Shown here: one piece after another, positions 34,117 through 42,014 of the stretch
Numbering within the stretch: position 1 is the stretch's first letter
How the letters are laid out: every line of letters starts with the position of its first letter
NCBI GenBank assembly: GCA_025354985.1
Contig: JANXLU010000085.1
Span: 85,793 to 149,792, forward strand
Length of the DNA stretch: 64,000 bases
DNA from: Chloroflexota bacterium
GTDB taxonomy: Bacteria; Chloroflexota; Anaerolineae; J036; Brachytrichaceae
Direction of reading: 5' to 3'
Program-made: the position numbers and the translations under genes
Notes under the pieces: model-generated
The model's input: only the letters and a program-made list of their open reading frames with translations
Database searches by the model: none
What the model was told of the DNA's origin: nothing

Positions 34117-35060
34117 ATTGTTGGAGTCAGGAATGCAGAAAGCTCGCCTCGTCGCGGCGCATTTGCACCGGCCTTGGTGCAGTTTATCGCAGCAACTGCT
34201 GTAGCGAATTGCAAGACGTTAATCCACTCGGCATCCGTCACGTTCCCGGCCAGCAGCGCATCCGACTTGATGCCAAGCTCCAAAATGCGAACCATGCAGG
34301 CTGCAGTGAATGAATCCCCGGCACCAACCGTGTCAACGACTGCGATGACGTTTGCTGGAACATCGAGCGGTTGCTTACCTGGGCGAAAAAGGGTCGATCC
34401 GTGGTCACCCTTTGTGACAATCACTACCTTGGCGCCAAGCGAGAGCCACTCGCCTGCAATATAAGCGTGAGCAATTCCCGGATGCAACCAGGTTAGATCT
34501 TGATCACTAACCTTGACAATATGTGATGCGGGAATCCAATCGTGCACCAGATATTGCAGATACCGCGCGCGATTTGGCGTAAGTGCCGGGCGGCAATTTG
34601 GATCAAACATTACGAGGCAGAGATTTTGATGCAGCTTTACGGTTTCGAGAATAGCTGTGGCGGCTGGTTCAGCGAGAAGGCTGATTGAGCCAAATTGTAT
34701 GAACTGAACACTTTCTGGCAACACGGTTCGAGGTTGCGGATCGTAGCGTGAATCAGCCGAACCATTGGCAAGAAATTGAAAGTGGGCGTTCCCATCACGC
34801 TCGTCTACAAAGGCGACCGTCGACGGATCATTCGAACGAAAAAGGAAATCAACTTGAACGCTATTTGTTTCCAAATATGCGAATAGCTCCCCGCCCAACA
34901 TATCTGTTGAAATTTGACTTAAAAACGTCACCGGCTGCGCCAAGCGGGCAGCGGCCACGGCAACATTAAATGGGGAACCTCCAGGATAACCTTGATACGC
35001 TAGCGGTCCGACCGCCTTAAAGTCAATGAGCGCTTCGCCAAACACGGCGATTGTTGGCAT
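34113..35060 (-). CDS. PfkB-family carbohydrate kinase (fructokinase-like)
   Basis: A 315-residue ribokinase-fold sugar kinase. The N-terminal sugar-binding signature is GYPGGSPFNVAVAAARL, and the C-terminal catalytic signature DTVGAGDSFTAACM contains the catalytic Asp and anion hole. Length and motifs fit fructokinase or a related sugar kinase. The ATG at 35060 (MPTIAVFGEALIDF) is chosen over 26 unrelated upstream codons. Its stop codon overlaps the start of the Rieske-like gene. No sugar transporter is adjacent. Confidence 0.9.
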   Translation of the reverse strand: MPTIAVFGEALIDFKAVGPLAYQGYPGGSPFNVAVAAARLAQPVTFLSQISTDMLGGELFAYLETNSVQVDFLFRSNDPSTVAFVDERDGNAHFQFLANGSADSRYDPQPRTVLPESVQFIQFGSISLLAEPAATAILETVKLHQNLCLVMFDPNCRPALTPNRARYLQYLVHDWIPASHIVKVSDQDLTWLHPGIAHAYIAGEWLSLGAKVVIVTKGDHGSTLFRPGKQPLDVPANVIAVVDTVGAGDSFTAACMVRILELGIKSDALLAGNVTDAEWINVLQFATAVAAINCTKAGANAPRRGELSAFLTPTI

Positions 35061-35230
35061 TTTTTGAGCTTTTGAATCCTGCTGGCATGTCATGTGCATT
35101 TTCAAGTGCTTTGGAACGGACAAGTACATTAAGGACATCTGCGACGCTAGCTAATCCAAGCGCGCGGATAAGGTACGCCCGGCGGGCGAGCAGATTTGCT
35201 CTAGTGCAAATGGATAATTGCGATCTTTAA

Positions 35231-36304
35231 TTATCGTATGTGTCGAATTAGGGCCCCTTGAGGAAGCTCATAAACGATGCGCCCCTTAAAGCCCGTCATC
35301 GTTTCGGCTGCGCAAAGTGCGTTCAAAATAGACTCTTCCGTTGCATCAGCAACGGCTTCAAACAAGCGACTTAAGTGGGGCTGCGGCAGCCACGCGGCAG
35401 ATTGGACGCTGCGGGCCCCGTTTACGACATGGTTATGCGTGCTGAATGCCAGAAATAAATCGCCACTTCCGTTGCTACCAGTGCCGCCGACGCGGCTTAA
35501 GCCCACCGTCGCACGTTGGGCCAGACGCGTGCATTGCAGGGGCAACAGAGGAGCATCTGTGGCTAGAATCACGATGATTGAACTTGATACCGCCTCGGGC
35601 TGCGTTGGCAATTTCAAATGTGGGACTGGCGTATGATCAGGGGTAATCATTCTGCCAAAATGCACACCATCCACTCGCAGTGAGTTGCGATTGCCATAGT
35701 TGGATTGGACTAAAACACCAACCGTATAGGGTGATCCTTCAATCTCGACCACTCGACTGCTCGTGCCAATCCCACCCTTAAAGTCGTGGCATATCATCCC
35801 TGTTCCGCCACCGACATTGCCCTCGGAGACCGTGCCGGACCGTGCATTGTGGATAGCGTCAAACACATGTTCACGCGTGAGGTGGAATGCATCGGCATCA
35901 TTCAAGTAGCCATCATATGTTTCCGCAACAACAGGCAGGCTCCACATATCGGCGAAACCATGTTTGCTGGAATATTCAACCAGTGCCTGGTGCGCCACCC
36001 CTACGGAATGTGTGCTGGTCAAGGCGATTGGCGAAATCAAGAACCCACTTTCTTTTAACCAGTGGATGCCGGTCATTTCGCCGTTACCGTTAAACGAGTG
36101 AAAGCCGGCAAAACAATGATCCCGGCCAATTTCACCATCCCTGGGCATGATGATGGTGACACCAGTGCGCGCGATGCGCGGGGTTTCAGATATCAGTGTG
36201 GTATGTCCAATGGCGATGCCAGCAACATCAGTGATCGCATTGTGTGGGCCGACTGGATACGATCCAATTTCGATGCCAAGTTCTCGCAGGCGTGGTTTCG
36301 TCAT
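35231..36304 (-). CDS. DmpA/BapA-type (P1/S58) aminopeptidase
   Basis: A 357-residue member of the DmpA family of self-processing N-terminal-nucleophile peptidases, which release N-terminal D- or beta-amino acids from short peptides. Family blocks are RLRELGIEIGSYPVGPHNA, ITDVAGIAIGHTTL, GNVGGGTGMICHDFKGG and GIGTSSRVVEI. The last holds the Ser expected to become the N-terminal nucleophile after autocleavage. The ATG at 36304 removes 19 upstream codons that are not conserved. It is divergent from the GyrA-CTD-like gene, 49 bp apart. Confidence 0.92.
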   Translation of the reverse strand: MTKPRLRELGIEIGSYPVGPHNAITDVAGIAIGHTTLISETPRIARTGVTIIMPRDGEIGRDHCFAGFHSFNGNGEMTGIHWLKESGFLISPIALTSTHSVGVAHQALVEYSSKHGFADMWSLPVVAETYDGYLNDADAFHLTREHVFDAIHNARSGTVSEGNVGGGTGMICHDFKGGIGTSSRVVEIEGSPYTVGVLVQSNYGNRNSLRVDGVHFGRMITPDHTPVPHLKLPTQPEAVSSSIIVILATDAPLLPLQCTRLAQRATVGLSRVGGTGSNGSGDLFLAFSTHNHVVNGARSVQSAAWLPQPHLSRLFEAVADATEESILNALCAAETMTGFKGRIVYELPQGALIRHIR

Positions 36305-36353
36305 TGGACCAACTCTACCTGCTAAATTGCGTTGCGTCCGCGATAATTGTTGC

Positions 36354-37472
36354 ATGAACACGCCCGACTTGGAGGTGCCTGAATCCGATCGAACGGCTGA
36401 TCCCGCTACCCTGGCTAATTATCTGAATGACCTGTCGATGCGCGTCTCCACTTTGCAAACACAAAGCGACGAGTTACGCGGCGAGAATGTCATTTTGAGG
36501 CGGTCAGGTATTCACCAAATATATTCTGCACAAATTGATGCGCTGCGTACGGATGTTCGCGATTTGATATCACTTGCAACCCGCCGTGGACTAAGCCCGC
36601 ACGTGGTTCGGCTAATTTCGAGCAACGGCATGTGCGCGCAGTTTGAGACGCCGGCATCCTATGAACAGACTTTGCCTCTGGACGGGTTGACCTCCGACGC
36701 ATTTGCTTCGCTTCGGCCGGTTCACCTTGCATGTGCGCACGCACTTGATTCGGTCATTGTGGTCACTTCAAAATTCCGATTGCTGCGCGCCACTGGTATG
36801 GGGATTCAAACAGCGGCATCCAGTGATTGGCGCGCCGCCCGTGCTGTTGTTGCGTTGCGCAGGGGCGAACAAGCTGACTGCATCCTAAGTGTTGACGAGG
36901 CGCATGCTCCACGGTACGTGGTCGTGGTTACCCGAATGGGGTGGGTGAGGGCGCTTTCGTGGAGCGCCTTTGAGCAAATCATGCATTCTGGTCAACCGTT
37001 TGCGAGCAAAACGGATGGTGATACACCGGTTCGCATCATTGGGGGTGAAGGCGGTGATGTGTTGGTCGTTTCGCGCGCTGGTAAATGGACTCGGTTTCCT
37101 CTTGGTTCTGTTGAACCGGCCGGGTCACAGGCGATAAATGTGACCCTCGAGGATGATGTGGTCGACGCCGTCCTGGTGGATGATCAACCCGCGATATTTT
37201 TTGTCGGGCCGGATGGTGCCATGCTCGGTGTGAGCCCGACGGCTCTTGCAACGCATAAGCGTCCACTTGCCAAACCGGGCGGTCTGCCGCGCGGGTTTCG
37301 CGTAATGGCTTGTTTAGGTTGTAAACCCGCCGCGACAATTCTGACGCTGGGATACGATCTAACGTTTGACGTGGTTGGCACGAAGCGGCTGCGCGTGGGG
37401 GACCGCATCTCGGATTCCCAGCCTTTGAACGTGATTTCGCGCAAACTGGCTGCTGTTGCGTTGCTTCAGTAA
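36354..37472 (+). CDS. Stand-alone GyrA C-terminal-domain-like beta-propeller protein
   Basis: A 372-residue protein with no gyrase catalytic domain. Residues 1 to about 75 are charged, with a short coiled coil (LNDLSMRVSTLQTQSDELRG). The rest contains repeated GyrA/ParC-type propeller blades: VIVVTSKFRLLRATG, YVVVVTRMGWVRALSW, VLVVSRAGKWTRFPLG, IFFVGPDGAMLGVS and TILTLGYDLTFDVVG. In gyrase such blades wrap DNA. The GyrA-box motif is not seen. It is followed by a YegD-like Hsp70 gene at 8 bp. Upstream codons in the same frame lie antisense to the peptidase gene and are excluded. Confidence 0.75.
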   Translation: MNTPDLEVPESDRTADPATLANYLNDLSMRVSTLQTQSDELRGENVILRRSGIHQIYSAQIDALRTDVRDLISLATRRGLSPHVVRLISSNGMCAQFETPASYEQTLPLDGLTSDAFASLRPVHLACAHALDSVIVVTSKFRLLRATGMGIQTAASSDWRAARAVVALRRGEQADCILSVDEAHAPRYVVVVTRMGWVRALSWSAFEQIMHSGQPFASKTDGDTPVRIIGGEGGDVLVVSRAGKWTRFPLGSVEPAGSQAINVTLEDDVVDAVLVDDQPAIFFVGPDGAMLGVSPTALATHKRPLAKPGGLPRGFRVMACLGCKPAATILTLGYDLTFDVVGTKRLRVGDRISDSQPLNVISRKLAAVALLQ

Positions 37473-37480
37473 AGGTTCCT

Positions 37481-38866
37481 ATGAATATTGGTATAGATTT
37501 TGGAACGACGAACACCGTGGCGGCCGTTGTCGACACCGCCGGACGGGTGCAGATGCTGCCGCTTGACCCGACGGACGGTGGCCGCAATACGTTGCGCACT
37601 CTGATTTATGTCGAACGAGACGGAACCATGCATATCGGTGCGGAGGCAAGCCGGATTCACCGTGATCAAAATCTTGGTCGGGTGCCGCGGTTTTCAAAAC
37701 AATGGATTGGGTTTCTGGATATGGACGTTGCAGAATTTACGGCAAAAGGTTATGAGATCAAGGGAGGATCGACCATCGTCGATGTGTATTCCGATGTCGA
37801 TGTCGATGCCCCGGGCAGGCTTTTGCATTCGCTCAAAGGGCCGTTGGCGACCGACTATGCCGGCACCACCCTATTTGGCACGTACTACTCGCTCGAAGAG
37901 TTGATCGCCCAGTTTTTGACGCGCCTACGCACACGCGTAGAGACATTGACCGGCGAACGCGTCGACTCCGCCGTATTTGGTCGCCCGGTAAATTTTGCGG
38001 CGGCTAATACGCCGGCCGAAAATGAACGCGCCGAGGCTCGTCTGGCACAGGCCGCCAAGCTTGCCGGATTTGATCGCATTACATTCGAGTTGGAGCCCAT
38101 TGCAGCCGGGCTTGCCGCTCTGCATGATCAACCGTCCACCGCAGACGACAAAACGCTGATCTTTGATTTTGGCGGCGGCACGCTAGACGTTGCAATCCTG
38201 CGCAGTGGACCAGGAATTGAAACCACGGTGCTCGCGACCGGCGGCATCGGGATAGCAGGAGATTATTTTGATCAAGTTCTGTTTAGGAAGGCACTTCGAG
38301 TTTGGTTTGGCGAAGGGATCACATGGGGCGCGCAGCGATTGCCATTTCCCACCAAGTTAATGGATATGCTTGGCGACTGGCAGGAGATACCGTCGTTGTG
38401 TAACGAGCCAACGCTCCAGTTTTTGCGTGAGGCACAACGAGATTGTTCAGCGCCGATTCGCTTGATGGCACTAGAGGACCTGATTGCGCGCGGTCATGCA
38501 TACGATGTGTATGCCGTGGCAGAGCGGGCAAAAGTTGCCTTGTCAGATCAACCAATAACCATCGCCACCTACAGGGGCGATGCAATTGACATGTGGCAGC
38601 CGGTGTGGCGTTCGGAATTTGCAACGTGGATCAGCAGGGAGCGTCGCATAGTAAATACCTTGATCGACGACATAGTTAGCCGGGCAGGTCTGGATACCAG
38701 ACAGATCACGCGCGTTGTGCGCACCGGGGGATCATCATCGATTCCCGTATTTGTAAACCTGTTGGTCGAAAAATTTGGTCGCGAGAAGCTTGTCGAGCGC
38801 GATCTCTTTACAGCTGTGGCGGCAGGTCTTGCGTATCGCGCAGCTTCAGAGACATTTGATTCCTGA
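37481..38866 (+). CDS. YegD-like Hsp70-family (actin-fold) ATPase
   Basis: A 461-residue protein containing only the Hsp70/actin nucleotide-binding fold. Phosphate 1 is GIDFGTTNT, phosphate 2 is IFDFGGGTLDVA and the adenosine motif is VVRTGGSSSIP. The substrate-binding beta-sandwich and lid of DnaK are absent, as in E. coli YegD. Such proteins are poorly characterised putative chaperones or regulators. It is translationally close to the GyrA-CTD-like gene, which suggests a shared role. Confidence 0.9.
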   Translation: MNIGIDFGTTNTVAAVVDTAGRVQMLPLDPTDGGRNTLRTLIYVERDGTMHIGAEASRIHRDQNLGRVPRFSKQWIGFLDMDVAEFTAKGYEIKGGSTIVDVYSDVDVDAPGRLLHSLKGPLATDYAGTTLFGTYYSLEELIAQFLTRLRTRVETLTGERVDSAVFGRPVNFAAANTPAENERAEARLAQAAKLAGFDRITFELEPIAAGLAALHDQPSTADDKTLIFDFGGGTLDVAILRSGPGIETTVLATGGIGIAGDYFDQVLFRKALRVWFGEGITWGAQRLPFPTKLMDMLGDWQEIPSLCNEPTLQFLREAQRDCSAPIRLMALEDLIARGHAYDVYAVAERAKVALSDQPITIATYRGDAIDMWQPVWRSEFATWISRERRIVNTLIDDIVSRAGLDTRQITRVVRTGGSSSIPVFVNLLVEKFGREKLVERDLFTAVAAGLAYRAASETFDS

Positions 38867-38869
38867 TTT

Positions 38870-39196
38870 TTACCAAGCACGGTGGTGATCTGCGGTCGGG
38901 GTATGGCCGGCGCCAAGTGCATAAAGATAGTCCCAGGTGTAAATGCCATGGCGACATCCTCCAACCCAAAGTATGTTTACGCCATAGCTTCCAACGGCCT
39001 CAATTGTGTCGAGAATGCTGGATTCGGGCTCATGTGCAGTCCCCGCTGCCATAGCTTTCGCCCGTGCGTCATTGCAGGACGCACAGCGACAGGCGGCCGC
39101 CAATTTATGAAACGGCAACGAAACCTCGGTGCCATCTTCCCAAAAGATGGTTAAAGACGCTTGCGATTTACTGGCCTTGATTGATCTTGGTCTCAT
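38870..39196 (-). CDS. DUF971-domain protein
   Basis: A 108-residue DUF971 protein, the domain also found at the N-terminus of gamma-butyrobetaine hydroxylase. The pattern LTIFWEDGTEVSLP, AAACRCASCNDAR, VGSYGVNILWVGGCRHGIYTW fits. The two closely spaced Cys could bind a metal. Stand-alone DUF971 proteins are often linked to iron-sulfur cluster assembly or carrier genes, but no such gene is next to it here. It converges with the Hsp70 gene, 3 bp apart. Confidence 0.87.
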   Translation of the reverse strand: MRPRSIKASKSQASLTIFWEDGTEVSLPFHKLAAACRCASCNDARAKAMAAGTAHEPESSILDTIEAVGSYGVNILWVGGCRHGIYTWDYLYALGAGHTPTADHHRAW

Positions 39197-39221
39197 AATT
39201 CGAACGGAACAGTGGCTGCCA

Positions 39222-39230
39222 TGCTATACT
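39222..39230 (+). promoter_or_regulatory. Extended -10 promoter of tRNA-Gly
   Basis: TGCTATACT gives an extended -10 (TGn plus TATACT) ending 11 bp before the tRNA-Gly 5' end, a normal distance for a tRNA promoter. The -35 region is weak, which an extended -10 tolerates. Confidence 0.55.
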
Positions 39231-39241
39231 TTTATTTTTAT

Positions 39242-39313
39242 GCGGGCGTAGCTCAGGGGTAGAGCGTTTGCTTCCCAAGCAAAAAGTCGTGGGTTCAAAT
39301 CCCATCGCCCGCT
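39242..39313 (+). tRNA. tRNA-Gly (anticodon CCC)
   Basis: A complete cloverleaf: acceptor GCGGGCG/CGCCCGC, D-arm GCTC/GAGC, anticodon stem TTTGC/GCAAA with loop TTCCCAA (CCC, reads GGG), and T-loop TTCAAAT. Discriminator T, with no CCA encoded. The 3' 19 nt overlap the end of the inositol monophosphatase gene on the opposite strand. Confidence 0.96.
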
Positions 39314-40164
39314 TTCACCACATTGTTTCGTGAGCTTGCTGACTTTTCCATATCCCTGTTTAGAACTTCCAGCATGGCCGGGTGAATGTGGCGGTTGCTT
39401 GCCACTATATCGTGTGCCCTGACAGTTGCTGGAGCTCCAGAAAAGTCTGTGACCTGTCCACCTGCTTCACTAACAATCAGGATTCCGGCGGCAATATCAT
39501 GGGCCTTCAGCTTGAGTTCCCAATATCCTTCCGCACGACCACATGCTACGAAGCAAAGATCAAGCGCGGCACTGCCCAGGCGACGGACGGCCTGAACTTT
39601 GGTCTTGAACGCAACAAAATGATCGAAATTGTTTACAGGGCTTGTATGCCGATCATAGGGAAAGCCGGTGATCAACAAGCTCCTGATCGGGTTAAACTCG
39701 GCGCTTACCCCAATCGGTATGTCGTTTAGAGTTGCGCCACCGCCCACGGTCGCGCAAAACAGTTCGTCAGTCATTGGGTTATAAACCACGCCGACGGACG
39801 GCACGCCATCGATTACCAATCCAAGTGACACACAAAATATTGGTATTCCGTGGGCAAAGTTCACGGTGCCATCAATCGGATCAACATACCAACGATTTTT
39901 GACGGGAGGTGCACCGCTCCGCGTAGCTTGAGCATAGGTGCCACCTTCCTCGCCAACTATGGCGTCGCTCGGGAATTTTTTTTGCAGTTCGCGCACAATG
40001 AACGCTTCGCTTTGCCGGTCGTACTCGGTTACGGGATCCACCGCGCTTGACTTGTAATTGATTGACCCGCGCGTTGCGTCGCGCACGCCGGTTTTTAATA
40101 TTTCGCCGGCACCCTTTGCAATTTGGATGGCAATTTGCAACGTAGACTTCAAAGCAGTTTCCAT
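39295..40164 (-). CDS. Inositol-1-monophosphatase family protein
   Basis: A 289-residue lithium-sensitive-type phosphatase. The metal site is in IVGEEGGTYAQ and WYVDPIDGTVNFAHGIP, and the C-terminal SuhB-type motif appears as LKAHDIAAGILIVSEAGG. It hydrolyses myo-inositol phosphates or related sugar phosphates, and may also act on fructose-1,6-bisphosphate or PAP. The last codons (GDGI and the TGA stop) are antisense to the T-arm and acceptor of tRNA-Gly, and the stop codon is the complement of the T-loop. Confidence 0.93.
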   Translation of the reverse strand: METALKSTLQIAIQIAKGAGEILKTGVRDATRGSINYKSSAVDPVTEYDRQSEAFIVRELQKKFPSDAIVGEEGGTYAQATRSGAPPVKNRWYVDPIDGTVNFAHGIPIFCVSLGLVIDGVPSVGVVYNPMTDELFCATVGGGATLNDIPIGVSAEFNPIRSLLITGFPYDRHTSPVNNFDHFVAFKTKVQAVRRLGSAALDLCFVACGRAEGYWELKLKAHDIAAGILIVSEAGGQVTDFSGAPATVRAHDIVASNRHIHPAMLEVLNRDMEKSASSRNNVVKAGDGI

Positions 40165-40252
40165 GAAGGGTCCATTGTACGTTTTGGAAGGACGGAGTTA
40201 TGCGGATTTGACGTTCTGAAGCGGGACCAAAAATGCCCGGTAAACTGCAAGG

Positions 40253-40711
40253 ATGCGCGTCTTATTGCAGCGGGTAAATTCCGCATCAGTGGAAGTCGAT
40301 AGCAAGATTGTTGGCGCCGTCGGACCCGGTGTATTGCTCTTCGTTGGAATTGTGGCCGCTGACACTTTGGTGCAGGTGCGTTGGATGGCGCAAAAGATCG
40401 CTTCGCTTCGGATATTTTCTTCGCTTGACGGCAGGAGTGGATTTGACCGCTCACTTTTGGATGTGGGGGGTGGGGCGCTTGTCGTCAGCCAGTTTACGTT
40501 ATACGGTGAAACTAAAAGTGGTCGGCGCCCGGACTTTTATTCGGCCGCGCGACCTGAGATCGCCGAGCCCTTGATTGAAAGCTTCGCAGATGAATTGGTC
40601 GTACAGGGCGTTCATGCAGTTGCCAAAGGCGTCTTTGGAGCGCATATGACTGTTTCTTTGGAAAATGATGGACCGGTTACGCTGCTGGTTGACTCTCCAA
40701 ATCAAATGTGA
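40253..40711 (+). CDS. dtd: D-aminoacyl-tRNA deacylase
   Basis: A 152-residue Dtd enzyme that hydrolyses D-aminoacyl-tRNAs (and glycyl-tRNA-Ala), preventing their entry into translation. Both active-site motifs are present: SQFTLYG, and the GP-containing motif as NDGPVT. The N-terminus MRVLLQRVNSASVEV is standard. It is divergent from the inositol monophosphatase gene across 88 bp and ends 226 bp before the convergent dehydrogenase gene. Confidence 0.96.
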   Translation: MRVLLQRVNSASVEVDSKIVGAVGPGVLLFVGIVAADTLVQVRWMAQKIASLRIFSSLDGRSGFDRSLLDVGGGALVVSQFTLYGETKSGRRPDFYSAARPEIAEPLIESFADELVVQGVHAVAKGVFGAHMTVSLENDGPVTLLVDSPNQM

Positions 40712-40797
40712 ACTCAAAGCTAATTTTAAGGTTGGCGATGTGCAACACCGATATCCTAATTTTGCCGGACTTTTTCGGGCGATGGTGAAGTTTTGAA

Positions 40798-40845
40798 TGT
40801 CCTCAAATGTCCTCGAAACTAAAAAATTCATTCGCCAAGAGGACA
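40798..40845. repeat. TGTCCTC repeats, two direct and one inverted
   Basis: TGTCCTC occurs at 40798-40804 and 40808-40814 (10-bp period, about one helical turn), and its complement GAGGACA at 40839-40845. All lie in the 226-bp gap between the ends of dtd and the dehydrogenase. This looks like a protein-binding array or the trace of a removed element. No gene is seen in the gap. Confidence 0.4.
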
Positions 40846-40920
40846 AAAATTGGGTGGAATGGCAGAGATTGTGAGGAATTGATTAGTAGCGCTGCTCATG
40901 GAGCATAGTACAATGCAAAT

Positions 40921-40936
40921 TAGAACAGATGTTCTA
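40921..40936. repeat. LexA-box-like palindrome TAGAACA-GA-TGTTCTA
   Basis: A perfect 7-bp inverted repeat with a 2-base centre, containing GAAC-N4-GTTC, the core of firmicute-type SOS boxes. It lies 1 bp past the stop codon of the dehydrogenase and is not upstream of any visible gene start, so a regulatory role is uncertain. Confidence 0.35.
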
Positions 40937-40937
40937 T

Positions 40938-41936
40938 CTATGCTAATGCACGAGCATAGGCGCGCGTAACCCGGTGCTTAAGCGGCTGACCAGAGAGATA
41001 CCGATTCAGCTCTTCGATCATTATCCGGCTCATTCTTCGGCATTCGGCGCCCATGCTTCCTGCAATATGGGGAGTGAGAATGACATTTGGCAGCGTGTAT
41101 AACAAGGAATCATTCGCCGGCGGCTCAGGCCACGTAACGTCCAGGATTGCAACAAGGTCCGGCCTCTGGCTTAACACGGTAATTAGTTCTAGTTCACGGA
41201 CCACAGCACCACGAGCCGTATTAATAAACGACGCGTTTGGCTTCATCAATGAAAAGTGGCGTCCCGTGAGCATTCCAACCGTCTCCGGAAGCCAGGGTGT
41301 GTGGCAACTTACAACGTCTGAAATGGAAAAGAGCTCATCCAGGCTGCACATTCTGACACCCAGTTGGTCGGCATCGTCTTTGGACACGAAAGGGTCATAC
41401 GCGATGATTTCTAAATCAGAGGCGCGTAGACGTTCAACGACCATTCGTCCAATGGCGCCGAGTGAAACAAGCCCGAGGATGCTTCCGAAGCTTCCGGCTA
41501 CAGGGATTGTCTGCGCAAATTGGCGCTGCGCTTTGACCTGCGCTGCATATTGGTGGACACGTTTGAGGCACATAAATAGCTGGGCAACGGTGTATTCGGC
41601 TACCGAGAGTCCGTTTGCGATATTTGCAGTGCACACGATTACGTCACGACTCCAAACTTCCTCGGTCATGAACCGATTCACGGCACCTGCGGCATACAGT
41701 ACGATTCGGATATTTGGAAAAGTCTCAAAAAAGGCGGCATCCATAACCGGCATGCCCCAGCTTCCAAGCACGACCTCAATTTGTTTCGCATAGGCATTTT
41801 GTATTTGGTGCTGGACGCTGTTGGTCACATCACCAAAAATGTGAAGCTGACGTGCGAGTTCAATTTGTTCGTCAGCACCAAATACGTCAGCGAATCTTGC
41901 GGGATTCATAAGGTAAATGGCAGGTTTCTTGATCAT
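40938..41936 (-). CDS. D-isomer-specific 2-hydroxyacid dehydrogenase family protein
   Basis: A 332-residue NAD-dependent dehydrogenase. The Rossmann fingerprint reads GLVSLGAIGR, with Ser at the first Gly of GxGxxG. Catalytic Arg is in NTARGAVV, Glu in DVTWPEPP and His in TPHIAGS. The family interconverts 2-hydroxy and 2-oxo acids (glyoxylate, hydroxypyruvate, phosphoglycerate and others). The ATG at 41936 is chosen because the longer frame would overlap the divergent PhyH gene and its promoter. The 78-bp divergent gap suggests co-regulation with the PhyH operon. Confidence 0.9.
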   Translation of the reverse strand: MIKKPAIYLMNPARFADVFGADEQIELARQLHIFGDVTNSVQHQIQNAYAKQIEVVLGSWGMPVMDAAFFETFPNIRIVLYAAGAVNRFMTEEVWSRDVIVCTANIANGLSVAEYTVAQLFMCLKRVHQYAAQVKAQRQFAQTIPVAGSFGSILGLVSLGAIGRMVVERLRASDLEIIAYDPFVSKDDADQLGVRMCSLDELFSISDVVSCHTPWLPETVGMLTGRHFSLMKPNASFINTARGAVVRELELITVLSQRPDLVAILDVTWPEPPANDSLLYTLPNVILTPHIAGSMGAECRRMSRIMIEELNRYLSGQPLKHRVTRAYARALA

Positions 41937-41976
41937 AGGCACCGGATAAATGCGTTGACACGCGGGGGCTATCATA

Positions 41977-42005
41977 TTGACAGGTTGGTTTGAAGGGCGT
42001 AGCAT
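41977..42005 (+). promoter_or_regulatory. Sigma-70-type promoter of the PhyH operon, possibly leaderless
   Basis: TTGACA (41977-41982), a 17-bp spacer and TAGCAT (42000-42005) make a good promoter. The ATG of the PhyH gene is at 42015, only 9 bp after the -10, so transcription would start at or next to the start codon. No Shine-Dalgarno is present before the ATG. A second TTGACA lies at 41955-41960. Confidence 0.6.
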
Positions 42006-42014
42006 ACACGTACC

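Noticed and set aside
35061..35230. Minus-strand frame with a helical-looking segment (LGLASVADVLNVLVRS)
   Set aside because: No start in a good context and no recognised family. Treated as the intergenic leader of the PfkB gene.
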